From Palsa-147 sp049279675 (GTDB taxonomy: Bacteria; Acidobacteriota; Terriglobia; Acidiferrales; UBA7541), in contig JBAPOP010000085.1 in assembly GCA_049279675.1 (NCBI GenBank), forward strand, positions 36,381 to 100,380: a stretch of DNA of 64,000 nt, given 5' to 3'. Shown here piece by piece: positions 8,678 to 17,512 of the stretch. Under the pieces are notes generated by a model. It saw nothing but the letters and a program-made list of their open reading frames with translations. It was not told where the DNA came from and did not search any database. The first letter of the stretch is position 1. Every line of letters begins with the position of its first letter. Made by a program: the position numbers and the translations under genes.

Positions 8678-10018
8678 ATGGTGAAAACAGCAACCGTCAT
8701 CGGCTTGGGAAGATTGGGTGCGCCGCTGGCGGCGTGCCTCGCGTCGAAGGGAATGCGCGTGATCGGCGTTGATGCGGATCCGCAAAAAGTGGAGGCGCTG
8801 CGGGCTGGCCGCGCGCCAATATCGGAAACTGGGCTCGAATTACTCATCCACGAAAATCGAGAACGGCTCAGCGCTACCGCGAGCATTGAAGACGCCGTGG
8901 CCGCCTCGGAGATCACTTTCATCGTGGTTGGCACACCGAGCGAGCCTTCGGGAGGTTTTTCGCTGCGCCACGTGCTGCCTGTCTGTGAAGCAATCGGTCG
9001 CGGGCTAATAACAAAAAACGAATTTCACGTAGTCGTGTTGACAAGCACCGTGCTACCGGGAATGACTGGCGGCCCCGTGAAATCGAAACTCGAAGAATTG
9101 AGTGGAAAGAAGTGCGGGCGCGACTTCGGACTGTGCTACTCGCCGGAATTTATCGCGCTCGGAAGTGTGATCCACGATTTTTTGAACCCGGACTTCGTGT
9201 TGATCGGCGAATCGGAAGCGCGTTCCGGCGATATTCTGGAAGAACTCTACCATCACGCGTGCGATTCGAAGCCGGGTGTCGCGCGCATGAATTTCGCGAA
9301 TGCCGAAATCACGAAGCTGGCCGTGAACACGTACGTGACTACGAAGATCAGCTTCGCGAATATGCTGGCGCGTATCTGCGAAAGAGTTCCAGGCGGAAAT
9401 GTTGACACGGTGACGGCCGCGCTCGGACTTGACACTCGCATCGGCGCGAAATACCTGAAGGGAGCGGTGAGCTACGGTGGGCCTTGCTTTCCGCGCGACA
9501 ATCACGCGCTGGCCGCCCTTGCGCGGGACGTCGGCGCGACGGCAGATCTCGCGCAAGCCACCGATCAATTCAATCGCGCTCAAGTGCAATGGCTCGCAAC
9601 GCTGGTGGAAAAACATATTGCTGCGGGCGGCCGAGTAGGGATTTTAGGATTGACTTACAAACCGCAAACGGACGTGGTCGAAGAATCCATTGGACTTCTT
9701 CTGGCACGAGAGTTGAGTTCGCGAGGAGTCCGCGTGAACGCGTTTGACCCCGCCGGAATGCCGAATGCGCGGCTGGCGCTCGGAGACAAAGTGCAGTTTG
9801 CGGCCTCGGCCGAGGAATGCATTCGCAATTCTGAATTGATCGTTGTGGCGACGCCATGGAAAGAATTTCTCGATATTCCAGCCGAAAAGTGGGCCGGTGC
9901 GGACACAGAGAAAATTGTGGTGGACTGTTGGCGCGCTCTGAAACTCAACGATAAGACCGCGGGGATTCGCTATTTCGGCCTCGGCTCATCGCCGGAACGC
10001 ACGATGGCCGCAACCTAG
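8678..10018 (+). CDS. UDP-glucose/GDP-mannose dehydrogenase family nucleotide-sugar dehydrogenase
   Basis: A 446-residue protein of normal family length. GLGRLG at 9-14 marks the N-terminal NAD-binding fold, and GGPCFPRD carries the catalytic cysteine at residue 270. A C-terminal UDP-binding domain starts near GLTYKPQTD. These enzymes make two successive NAD-dependent oxidations at C6 of a nucleotide sugar, giving for example UDP-glucuronate for surface polysaccharides. UDP-glucose, UDP-ManNAc or GDP-mannose cannot be separated by eye. The ATG at 8678 sits just before the Rossmann motif; upstream in-frame codons lack family features. The next gene in the same direction is glycosyltransferase-like. 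Confidence 0.9.
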   Translation: MVKTATVIGLGRLGAPLAACLASKGMRVIGVDADPQKVEALRAGRAPISETGLELLIHENRERLSATASIEDAVAASEITFIVVGTPSEPSGGFSLRHVLPVCEAIGRGLITKNEFHVVVLTSTVLPGMTGGPVKSKLEELSGKKCGRDFGLCYSPEFIALGSVIHDFLNPDFVLIGESEARSGDILEELYHHACDSKPGVARMNFANAEITKLAVNTYVTTKISFANMLARICERVPGGNVDTVTAALGLDTRIGAKYLKGAVSYGGPCFPRDNHALAALARDVGATADLAQATDQFNRAQVQWLATLVEKHIAAGGRVGILGLTYKPQTDVVEESIGLLLARELSSRGVRVNAFDPAGMPNARLALGDKVQFAASAEECIRNSELIVVATPWKEFLDIPAEKWAGADTEKIVVDCWRALKLNDKTAGIRYFGLGSSPERTMAAT

Positions 10019-10085
10019 CGAGCTTCCGAACGGCCGGCGTCAGAACGGCATCATTAGAGATGACAATCAGTTTCCGGAGAAGCAA

Positions 10086-10976
10086 TTGCTCACGCTCTTC
10101 GCGATGCCCAAACCGTTCGAAGGGCACATCGGAATCATCCAGCGCAATGCGGTGACGAGCTGGACGCGAATGTCGCCGCGGCCTGAGATTATTCTCTTCG
10201 GCGACGAAGCGGGGACGGCGGAGATCGCGAAAGAGCTCGTCGTGCGCCACGTTCCGGACGTGAAGCGCAACGAAATAGGCACGCCGTATCTCAACGATCT
10301 ATTTCAAAAGGCGCAGAGCCTCGCGAGCCATCCGGCCGTATGCTACGTCAACGCAGACATTATTCTCTTCGACGATTTTGCGGCGGCTGCCGCTACGGTC
10401 GCTGCCTGGCGTCCGGTTTATCTGATGGCTGGGCGGCGGTGGGACATCGACATCACTTCTCCGTTGGATTTTAGCGCCGAGAATTGGGGGGAACGGCTGC
10501 GGCGCGACGTTGCGGCGCGAGGCAAACGCCGGTCGGTAAGTTGGATCGATTACTTCGCATTCACGCGCGGGATGTATCGCGACATGCCAACACTGCTGCT
10601 GGGGCGAGTTTGGTGGGACAACTGGCTGGTTTGGCAAGCGCGTGCGCTCGGCGCACCTGTGGTCGATTCGTCTCCGCGCGTCCTCGCGGTACACCAGAAT
10701 CACACGTACGGTCATCCCGGCGGCTTCTTCGGAATCTGGCAGAGCGATGAAGGGCAGTGGAACGAGCGCCTCGTCGACGGCGGGAAAAATGCGCGCACGC
10801 TGCGCGATGCAAACTATAAGCTGGGCCGATTCGGCATCCGGCCAAACGTGGAAGCGGCGGTCGAGCGCTGGTGGAAATCTCTTGGCAAGCGCGCGCGCAA
10901 AGATAAGGCTACGCCGCAAGCGAATGCTGTATCGAGTGATGCCGACTCTGAGGGAACTGCTCCTAAAACCGATTAG
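10086..10976 (+). CDS. Glycosyltransferase-like protein (GT-A-like, unassigned)
   Basis: The 296-residue protein begins at a TTG with GGAG about 7 bases upstream; ATG at 10104 is an alternative. It opens with a beta-strand LTLFAMPKPF and carries an NADIILFDDF stretch (89-98) that resembles the metal/nucleotide-sugar DxD region of GT-A glycosyltransferases. WWDNW (176-180) and HQNHTYGH (203-210) look like further active-site elements. No signal peptide or membrane helix is seen, so it is probably cytosolic. It follows the nucleotide-sugar dehydrogenase by 67 bp, which supports a role in surface glycan synthesis. The specific family is not recognised. The C-terminal 30 residues are charged and low-complexity. 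Confidence 0.6.
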   Translation: MLTLFAMPKPFEGHIGIIQRNAVTSWTRMSPRPEIILFGDEAGTAEIAKELVVRHVPDVKRNEIGTPYLNDLFQKAQSLASHPAVCYVNADIILFDDFAAAAATVAAWRPVYLMAGRRWDIDITSPLDFSAENWGERLRRDVAARGKRRSVSWIDYFAFTRGMYRDMPTLLLGRVWWDNWLVWQARALGAPVVDSSPRVLAVHQNHTYGHPGGFFGIWQSDEGQWNERLVDGGKNARTLRDANYKLGRFGIRPNVEAAVERWWKSLGKRARKDKATPQANAVSSDADSEGTAPKTD

Positions 10977-10998
10977 GCGGATTGAGATTGAGCGCAGT

Positions 10999-12279
10999 CT
11001 ACTGCGTGGCGAACTGTGTGCCCGTCGCGTTCGTGAACACGCGGGCGGTAGTCGGAGCAACGCCAAGGACGATATCGTTGCCGAGTTGACTCGTATCGAG
11101 GACGGGCGTTTGTCCGGGAGGAGTTACGCCACTCGCGCCCTCAGCGCTCACGCCGCGATTCCCGGCATTCCTCGCGGCGACCGCTTTTGAGACTTGCTCC
11201 TTCACGTACGCATAGACCTGTTGAATGTTATTCATCCCGCCGTTTTGCCGAAGCGCATCGAGAAGGAAATGGGTGAAATATCCGTTCTCGTATGGCGCGC
11301 CTTCGTACGAGACCTGATCCTCAGAGCTCGAGGCTACAATCGCGCGTCCGACACCCTGGCCGATTCGCTCGAGAGCGCCTCGCGAAGGCGCCGCGTCGGC
11401 AAGTCCAAGCGCGCGCTCCTTGGCCTCGACCGTTGCAGCGCCGCTGTGGCATGTATCGAGAAGAATCACGGTTCGCCGCGCTTTGATGCGGCTGCGCACG
11501 ATGTCCGACAAATCGACCATGGGCATTGCGGTGGCAAAGAGACTGTCCTGAGGCTGCAGTTCGGTATCCGTCGTAACGACGTAGTTCACGTCCGCCGTGT
11601 CCATGGATCGCGCCGTGCCGTGACTCGCGAGAAAGATCACGACAAGATCGTCTTCCTGGGCCATCCGCGAGAGCCAATTTAATTCTTCCTTGAGCTGGCG
11701 CGTGGTCACTCTCTCCGACAGGACGTGAACGTTTGAAGGCTTGAATCGGCCGACCTTCGGGTCCTGCAGAAGCGCTGCGAAATCCTTGGCGTCTTTGCTC
11801 GTGTACGCGAGGTCGAGTCCGCGCTCGTTGAAGCGTGAAATTCCAATGGCGAGAGCCCATTTTTCTCGTACCGGAGAAAGTTCCGTTCTTCCCGGCTGGA
11901 CGGGCGCGGCGAGAATGAAAGGATTTGCGTTTTCATTCAGCGCATCGGAACCGAACAGTTTGGCTTTGCTCAACGCATAGTTGGCGTTTGGAGAGCGGCC
12001 GAGCTTTGCCTCGAAGAGCGAGCGGTAATACCACGCGTCGCCATAGGTGGGGCACACTTCGTTTGCGTGCTTCAGGAGTTGGAGTCCGTCTGCGACTTCA
12101 GAATCCGTGCCGGTCTTGATGTGCTCGAGGCCTTGCACGACGAGGTCTTTCGCCGCGCCGCATTTTTCGCCTTGAGCGGAAACATTCATTGGAAGAAAGA
12201 CAGAGAGCAGCATCGCGGCCGCCAAAAGTTTGCCGGTGATTTTGCGCGGCGCGAGCGAGGATGAAAAAGGAATGCTCAT
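10999..12279 (-). CDS. Exported caspase-family (peptidase C14) protein
   Basis: A 426-residue protein with a signal peptide (1-35, cut near VSAQG), a helical TPR-like stretch (about 40-115), and a caspase/p20-like domain from about 140 to 370. The catalytic dyad is visible: histidine in FLASHG (H220) and cysteine in LLDTCHSG (C277), so the enzyme should be active. Caspase-like proteases of bacteria (orthocaspases) usually cleave after basic or acidic residues; specificity is not predictable here. The signal peptide suggests a periplasmic or secreted location, unlike cytosolic defence caspases. It is 37 bp downstream of the next gene on the same strand and probably co-transcribed with it. Confidence 0.85.
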   Translation of the reverse strand: MSIPFSSSLAPRKITGKLLAAAMLLSVFLPMNVSAQGEKCGAAKDLVVQGLEHIKTGTDSEVADGLQLLKHANEVCPTYGDAWYYRSLFEAKLGRSPNANYALSKAKLFGSDALNENANPFILAAPVQPGRTELSPVREKWALAIGISRFNERGLDLAYTSKDAKDFAALLQDPKVGRFKPSNVHVLSERVTTRQLKEELNWLSRMAQEDDLVVIFLASHGTARSMDTADVNYVVTTDTELQPQDSLFATAMPMVDLSDIVRSRIKARRTVILLDTCHSGAATVEAKERALGLADAAPSRGALERIGQGVGRAIVASSSEDQVSYEGAPYENGYFTHFLLDALRQNGGMNNIQQVYAYVKEQVSKAVAARNAGNRGVSAEGASGVTPPGQTPVLDTSQLGNDIVLGVAPTTARVFTNATGTQFATQ

Positions 12280-12316
12280 GAATTCCGTTGGTGTAGCAGT
12301 CGCTGACGATCCACGG

Positions 12317-13867
12317 TCAATTGGAAGCTGGCGGCGACGTGTGGTGCGTTGATCGCTTATCGCGTTCGCGCATTGCGCTTACGACTTTGCCTTTGACGCC
12401 ATTCTGTGCGAGTTGAATTAAGGCATCCGGCGAGAGATCGAATCGCACGGACGCGGCATCATGAATCGCACCGACGATGGTGTCCTCGTCGACTCCGGAT
12501 TTCGCCATTTTGACGACCTCCGCGTTTGTGAGAGCAGGCGTAGCGGGAGCCTTCTGGCCGGAAGAAGAGCCGCCGGAATTTGAAGTCTTGTTTGGCGTCG
12601 AAGTCTTTGGCGTCGAACTCGTCGATCCGGAGTGAGGAGTAGCAGATCGCGTGCCGGAACCCGTCTTGGCAGGCGGCGCAGTTGCGACGCTCGCCACCGC
12701 CGCCGGAGGATGAGTAGGAGCGGCGGGAGGAGGCGCGGACGCCGCGGCCGTGCTCGCCTCAAGCGCTCGATAGTGTTCGATGGCGGTCTCGATGCGAGTC
12801 TGCGGTTCCATGAAATACCTCTCGGAAGGCTTCGCGTCGAGTGCTTTGCCGTAGTTGATGGCGGCTTCGTCGAGAAGTTTTTTTGCTGCCGCATGATCTT
12901 CCGATTTGTAGGCTTCGGCTTCGTAGCCGACACCGATGTCGTAGAGACGATAAGCATCGAGAGTCGGGTCGGGGAAGGGCTGCATGGTCTCAAGGCTTTC
13001 GAGATAGCGGCTCCAGAGTCCGGTCTCGGCAAGTTTGACGGGCGCATCCAGTTGCTTTCCGTGTGCGAGCGTCACTTCAATCACTTCATTCGTATTGACC
13101 AAGCGGGCGGCAACTTGCGAGACGACGCGCGTAACCAGAATGCTTCTTAGCTGATCGGGCGTCGGCGCCGTCCCCGTCTCTTCCGTCTTCTTGCCCGCGA
13201 GGCGCTTAAAGGGATCGACCACTTTCGATCCGATGGATTCGTTTGCGGCTGCGTTCGTACCTTCCTCAAAATCCTGGGAGTATTTGGCGGTGATATTGTC
13301 GGAGTCAATCACGCGAGAACTTTTGTCGCGCGCCTGATAGGCGACCGTCAGCGTTCCGGTAACTTTGTAATACTTCTTCTGCTGCTCAACGCTTTTCTGC
13401 GCCGCGACTTCATTGCGGGAGAAGGGCACTGGGGGAGGAGTCTCGAACCCGGTGATCGTACAGTTGATCTGAAGCTCGGGTGAGCCCTTCTCGACGTGAA
13501 GCCGCATGTCTTCTCTCTGCAGCTCAGTGGGAAGCAGATCGGCCAAGGATTGTGCCACGTTGTTTCGAGACGCTTCGCGCGCCGTTACTCGAACGTCGAA
13601 TGACGTGCCCGTGAAATGCACGGCCGCGGGCAGACGGCGCTGCATTGTTACTTTCTTCTTTCCGGATCCGAAACTTTGCGCGCTAGCGGAGGAAAGAGGC
13701 AGAAAACAAACACACATTGCGAACGCGATGCAGGTAAGAACAAGAGGATTGCAGCTCGAGCTTCGCGCATATTCGCTTCGACCGGCCGGCCAAATCTCCC
13801 CAGCGGAAGCTACCTGGGGACTTTGGAACCGGCGCAGCGATGGCATGTCTGTGAGCCCGAAGTTCAT
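12317..13867 (-). CDS. Secreted hypothetical protein, operon partner of the caspase
   Basis: A 516-residue protein. A hydrophobic stretch at about 42-64 ending in SSASAQS looks like a signal peptide with a long N-region, so the true start may be internal. The middle (about 75-340) is a mixed alpha/beta region with YEAEAYKSEDHAAAKKLL-like helical repeats; a Pro/Ala/Ser/Thr-rich linker (about 350-440) follows. The C-terminal 60 residues contain LTNAEVVKMAKSGVDEDTI and LIQLAQNGV, a helical motif that I recall in many acidobacterial exported proteins. Function is unknown. It is the first gene of a two-gene unit with the caspase. The ATG at 13867 has GGAG 10 bases upstream. Confidence 0.65.
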   Translation of the reverse strand: MNFGLTDMPSLRRFQSPQVASAGEIWPAGRSEYARSSSCNPLVLTCIAFAMCVCFLPLSSASAQSFGSGKKKVTMQRRLPAAVHFTGTSFDVRVTAREASRNNVAQSLADLLPTELQREDMRLHVEKGSPELQINCTITGFETPPPVPFSRNEVAAQKSVEQQKKYYKVTGTLTVAYQARDKSSRVIDSDNITAKYSQDFEEGTNAAANESIGSKVVDPFKRLAGKKTEETGTAPTPDQLRSILVTRVVSQVAARLVNTNEVIEVTLAHGKQLDAPVKLAETGLWSRYLESLETMQPFPDPTLDAYRLYDIGVGYEAEAYKSEDHAAAKKLLDEAAINYGKALDAKPSERYFMEPQTRIETAIEHYRALEASTAAASAPPPAAPTHPPAAVASVATAPPAKTGSGTRSATPHSGSTSSTPKTSTPNKTSNSGGSSSGQKAPATPALTNAEVVKMAKSGVDEDTIVGAIHDAASVRFDLSPDALIQLAQNGVKGKVVSAMRERDKRSTHHTSPPASN

Positions 13868-14027
13868 GATTCGTGAGCTCCTACTGCGGGGAGACTCGCG
13901 AATCTTAACAAAGCGGCGCTGCAGTTACAATTATTCGAAGTAGCCTCGGTCTCCGAGCCGGCGAGCGATCCACCACGCACTGCAATTCAGTCTACAGTTT
14001 TGCGCTATATCGCTGCTGCAATTACAT

Positions 14028-17000
14028 TTACGGTGAGTGTGGCGAATAATCCACACGAAGCGTCAAAATCTCATAGGGGTGAATCGGCGTCACAATCTGA
14101 TTTCCCCCAGTGATTAAAACGGGAGATCCGTCCGAGTGCTCCATCAGGTTCACTATCGTCGCACCAGTCGCGCCATCGGGCACAGTGATATGCACGTCGC
14201 TGTTCTTACCAGCCCATTCATAAAGACGCAGAATCAGGGCATCTCCGTCCTCAGCTTTCTTCAATGCAGTTAGTACAGTGTTCTCGGGTGATGTGCTCAC
14301 GAACGACTTCCGTGGCGGCAACGTTCCGTCATGTGCTTCAATTTGCTCGGCCGTGAGCTTGTAGTTGAACTCATAGCCGCGACGGACTGTAAGCGCTTGC
14401 TTCCAGGTGCCGGCGTGAGGATAGAGAGAATAGCTGAAATCGTGATGGCCGCGGTCCGCATCATGGTCGGGCCAGGTGGGTGACCGCAGCAAGGAAAGCC
14501 GCAGCACGTTTCGCTTGGCATCGTAACCATACTTAGAATTGTTGATCAGGCTGAAGCCGTGTTGCGCGTCGCCAAGGTCGGCCCAGCGCAGAGCCGGGAC
14601 TTCGAATTTGGCGGCTTCCCAACTGTTGTCGCGCGTCGTGGGGCGTTCGATAGAACCGTAGGGAATTTCGTATGCCGCGGAATCGCTTGACGCCGCGAGA
14701 GGAAACGCAGCCTTGAGCAGGACGTGCGTTTCGTGCCAATCGATGTGGTTGGCGATGTCGACGCGATCGAGGCTCGCGTACAAAGATATGTCCTGAACGA
14801 ATTTTGAGTTCTGCCAGGCGCGGGTGACGCGGATTGTGGCGCGCAGAGGACCGCTTTCGATTAGTTGGACTGAATCGGCCTTGTCCAGTTTGTCGAAATG
14901 CTGTTCGAAGTTCGCGTCAATGTTCCACGCGTCGTAATCTTTGGGCGTGTCTTTGAATGCTACGAGTTCGTTTCCGCATCCTCCCGCGGCAATGGACTCG
15001 AACGACGATTTCTTGTCATAGAGGCTCGTGATGCAGCCTGTTTGCGAATCAATCGTGACGCGAAGCGCGGAGTTCTCAAGCGTCAGTCCGTTCGCTTTCA
15101 ACTCGCTCTGCGGAACGCTGTCACCGGACTTGACGTGCAGGACCTCGTAGCCGAGTGCCGGAACATCTCTCACTTCCACGAGCAGATGAAACGTGTTCGT
15201 TGCCGTCTCGCTGGATAGAACCTGAACCGGCAAGGATTTGCCTTGCGCGTCAAGAACGGAGAGACCTTTCTTCGCCGGTTCGGGCATTTGCACGTCGAAC
15301 GGAACGACGTCCTTCCTCGTCCAGGCTAATGGATTCATCACGAGAACCGGAACACCGGGAATGAACTGCGTGTCCACGCTCGCCGCGATCGCGTGAAGCG
15401 CGTCCGTCGTGGCATCGCGCGCCGTCCAGCGAACCACGTCGTAATCGCGCTGCGCGTCCTTATAAATGACGCCGATGCCGGAACCCGCCGCGAGATCGTG
15501 GAATTGATTGAAGAGAACTTTTTTCCAGGCTTCCGTAAGCGGCGCGGCGGGATAAGGATTTCCCGCAAGCCACGCGAGCGAAGAATATTTTTCTGCATTG
15601 AGGAGTTGCTCTTCGCTATCGCGCATATTGCGCTTGTGATTGGCTTGGGTGGTGAAAACGCCACGGTGGTATTCGAAATAAAGCTCGTCGTTCCAGATGG
15701 GGAGACTGGTTTTTCCTTCAGGCGGCGCGGGCAAGCTGGCTTTTCCCGCCGCCATTACCTTGTAATTCCAGACGGGCGCGTGTTCGGTGTCGAGTTTCGT
15801 TTCGATGTCGGAAAAGAAGCTCTGAGCCACGCCAAATGTCATCGACGGATAAATCAACTTCGAGTCGGTCCAGTGAATTCCGTCGTCGAGCATGGCGCGA
15901 GTGGGCCCGCCACCGTGGTCGCCGACGCCATAGAGATGCATCATTTCCGAGAGTCCGGGGTTCAGCTCGCGAGCCCGATTCACATCGCTTGCGATCCGCA
16001 CGGGTTCAATTTCGTTCACGTAGTCGTGCGGGAAGTATGTGAGGACGCGGCTGCCGTCGGGCGACTGCCACCAGAATAATTTCAACGGCAATTGGTTCGT
16101 GTCGTTCCATGCCATTTTTTGCGTGACGAAATAGTCCACGCCCGACTTCTTGTAAATTTGCGGCAATTGCCACGTGTATCCGAACGAATCTGGATTCCAG
16201 CCGATGCGAATATCGACGCCGAACTTTTCTTTGAAGTAGCGCTTGCCGATCAGAAGTTGGCGAACGAGCGATTCGCCGTCTGGCATGTTCAAGTCCGGCT
16301 CGACCCACATTCCGCCAACCAATTCCCAGCGGCCCTCTTTCACGCGCTCGACAATTTGGTGATATTCGGCGGGGTATTTCTGTTCGACCCAGTCGCTATA
16401 GGCAGCGGCGGATTGCGTATAGGTGTATCGCGGATATTCGTCCATGAGCTGAAGCGCTGTCGAGAAAGTGCGGCGGACGACGTCCACGGTTTCCGTCCAG
16501 GGCCAAAGCCAAGCCGCGTCGATGTGCGAATTGCCGGTTAGCCGGATCGAGGTCTGTTGCAATTGGGGCTTGATGGCTTCGAGTGACGCCTGCGCCTTAT
16601 TCAGCGAATCGTCGAACGCCTTTTGATCGGCTGCGTGCAATGCTTTGAGATCAATCAAGCTTGCGGACTTTTCGAGTTGACCGAGAACTTCCGTTGAGTT
16701 CGCGCCGAGCGTTGGTAGAAGTGCGGCAATGGACATCATTTCCTGGCGGAGATCGTCGGGATTGGGACGCGAAGACGCGAACTCAACGCGGACATGCGCG
16801 CCCACGAAGGACTTTTGGTCCACGGTGTGCAACAGCTTCACCGCTACCAGCGCTCGATTGCCGGGCGACGCTTGATCGAATAGCACCATCGGCTCCAGGT
16901 CGTCGCCCATTGCGACGCGCCGTCCGTTGAAATAAATGATTTGCGGCATCGGACCGTTGGCGTCGGCTTCAAATTGAAACCAAATTCGGGCGCCGGTGAG

Positions 17001-17345
17001 GTGGTAGCCGTTGAGCGTTTTGGGGACTTCGATCCAGCGCCGATACCAGACGGCTTCATTTGGCGCGTGAGAATCGCCTCTCACGACTTCCCAGTTTTTG
17101 TCGTCGAGATCTACGGATTCTCCGTGCGCGACATCTCCAACGTGGTATCTCCATTCCACGGCCGGCAATTGATTGAGCGACGCGAGTTGAGCGATTGCTT
17201 CGCGCGTCGAGCTCGAGGGCTGTCTTACTGCTTTGTCAGACTGCGCGTGTGCCGGAGCGACGAAGAAAATGAGAGCGACTGCTAGAGGCGGCAGAGAAAT
17301 CCAAAATTCTGCGGCCGGAAACTTTCGGACAGTGCGAACTGGCAT
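14028..17345 (-). CDS. GH38 alpha-mannosidase, exported
   Basis: A 1105-residue protein starting at ATG 17345 (GAGG 8 bases upstream) with a signal peptide near residues 1-35 (FVAPAHAQS). An N-terminal beta-sandwich region precedes the GH38 catalytic domain. GNSHIDAAWLWPW (271-283) has the zinc-binding His and Asp, and WNPDSFGY (383-390) holds the nucleophile D386. Middle-helix and C-terminal beta domains follow. GH38 enzymes release alpha-linked mannose with retention; bacterial ones may act on mannans or host/fungal glycans. It is likely periplasmic. Nearby MFS transporter, nagB and glk suggest a sugar-use locus. In-frame codons upstream to 17528 overlap the opposite gene start and are unlikely to be coding. 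Confidence 0.9.
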   Translation of the reverse strand: MPVRTVRKFPAAEFWISLPPLAVALIFFVAPAHAQSDKAVRQPSSSTREAIAQLASLNQLPAVEWRYHVGDVAHGESVDLDDKNWEVVRGDSHAPNEAVWYRRWIEVPKTLNGYHLTGARIWFQFEADANGPMPQIIYFNGRRVAMGDDLEPMVLFDQASPGNRALVAVKLLHTVDQKSFVGAHVRVEFASSRPNPDDLRQEMMSIAALLPTLGANSTEVLGQLEKSASLIDLKALHAADQKAFDDSLNKAQASLEAIKPQLQQTSIRLTGNSHIDAAWLWPWTETVDVVRRTFSTALQLMDEYPRYTYTQSAAAYSDWVEQKYPAEYHQIVERVKEGRWELVGGMWVEPDLNMPDGESLVRQLLIGKRYFKEKFGVDIRIGWNPDSFGYTWQLPQIYKKSGVDYFVTQKMAWNDTNQLPLKLFWWQSPDGSRVLTYFPHDYVNEIEPVRIASDVNRARELNPGLSEMMHLYGVGDHGGGPTRAMLDDGIHWTDSKLIYPSMTFGVAQSFFSDIETKLDTEHAPVWNYKVMAAGKASLPAPPEGKTSLPIWNDELYFEYHRGVFTTQANHKRNMRDSEEQLLNAEKYSSLAWLAGNPYPAAPLTEAWKKVLFNQFHDLAAGSGIGVIYKDAQRDYDVVRWTARDATTDALHAIAASVDTQFIPGVPVLVMNPLAWTRKDVVPFDVQMPEPAKKGLSVLDAQGKSLPVQVLSSETATNTFHLLVEVRDVPALGYEVLHVKSGDSVPQSELKANGLTLENSALRVTIDSQTGCITSLYDKKSSFESIAAGGCGNELVAFKDTPKDYDAWNIDANFEQHFDKLDKADSVQLIESGPLRATIRVTRAWQNSKFVQDISLYASLDRVDIANHIDWHETHVLLKAAFPLAASSDSAAYEIPYGSIERPTTRDNSWEAAKFEVPALRWADLGDAQHGFSLINNSKYGYDAKRNVLRLSLLRSPTWPDHDADRGHHDFSYSLYPHAGTWKQALTVRRGYEFNYKLTAEQIEAHDGTLPPRKSFVSTSPENTVLTALKKAEDGDALILRLYEWAGKNSDVHITVPDGATGATIVNLMEHSDGSPVLITGGNQIVTPIHPYEILTLRVDYSPHSP

Positions 17346-17512
17346 CGCGGAATCCTCTTTGTACCGCAGCTGAATGGGTTCGAGACAGCGGTCGCGCGAA
17401 TTATAGAGCCAGTTGCGCAGAACGTGGATATGCGGCGGGTGCTCCGCGTGGAATCGGCGCGAAATCGAACTGCAAATCATGTATATTGCGCGCCACAGTC
17501 CTGCGAGTCCGA

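Noticed and set aside
15393..16079. 228-codon + strand frame inside the GH38 gene
   Set aside because: Shadow of the mannosidase gene.
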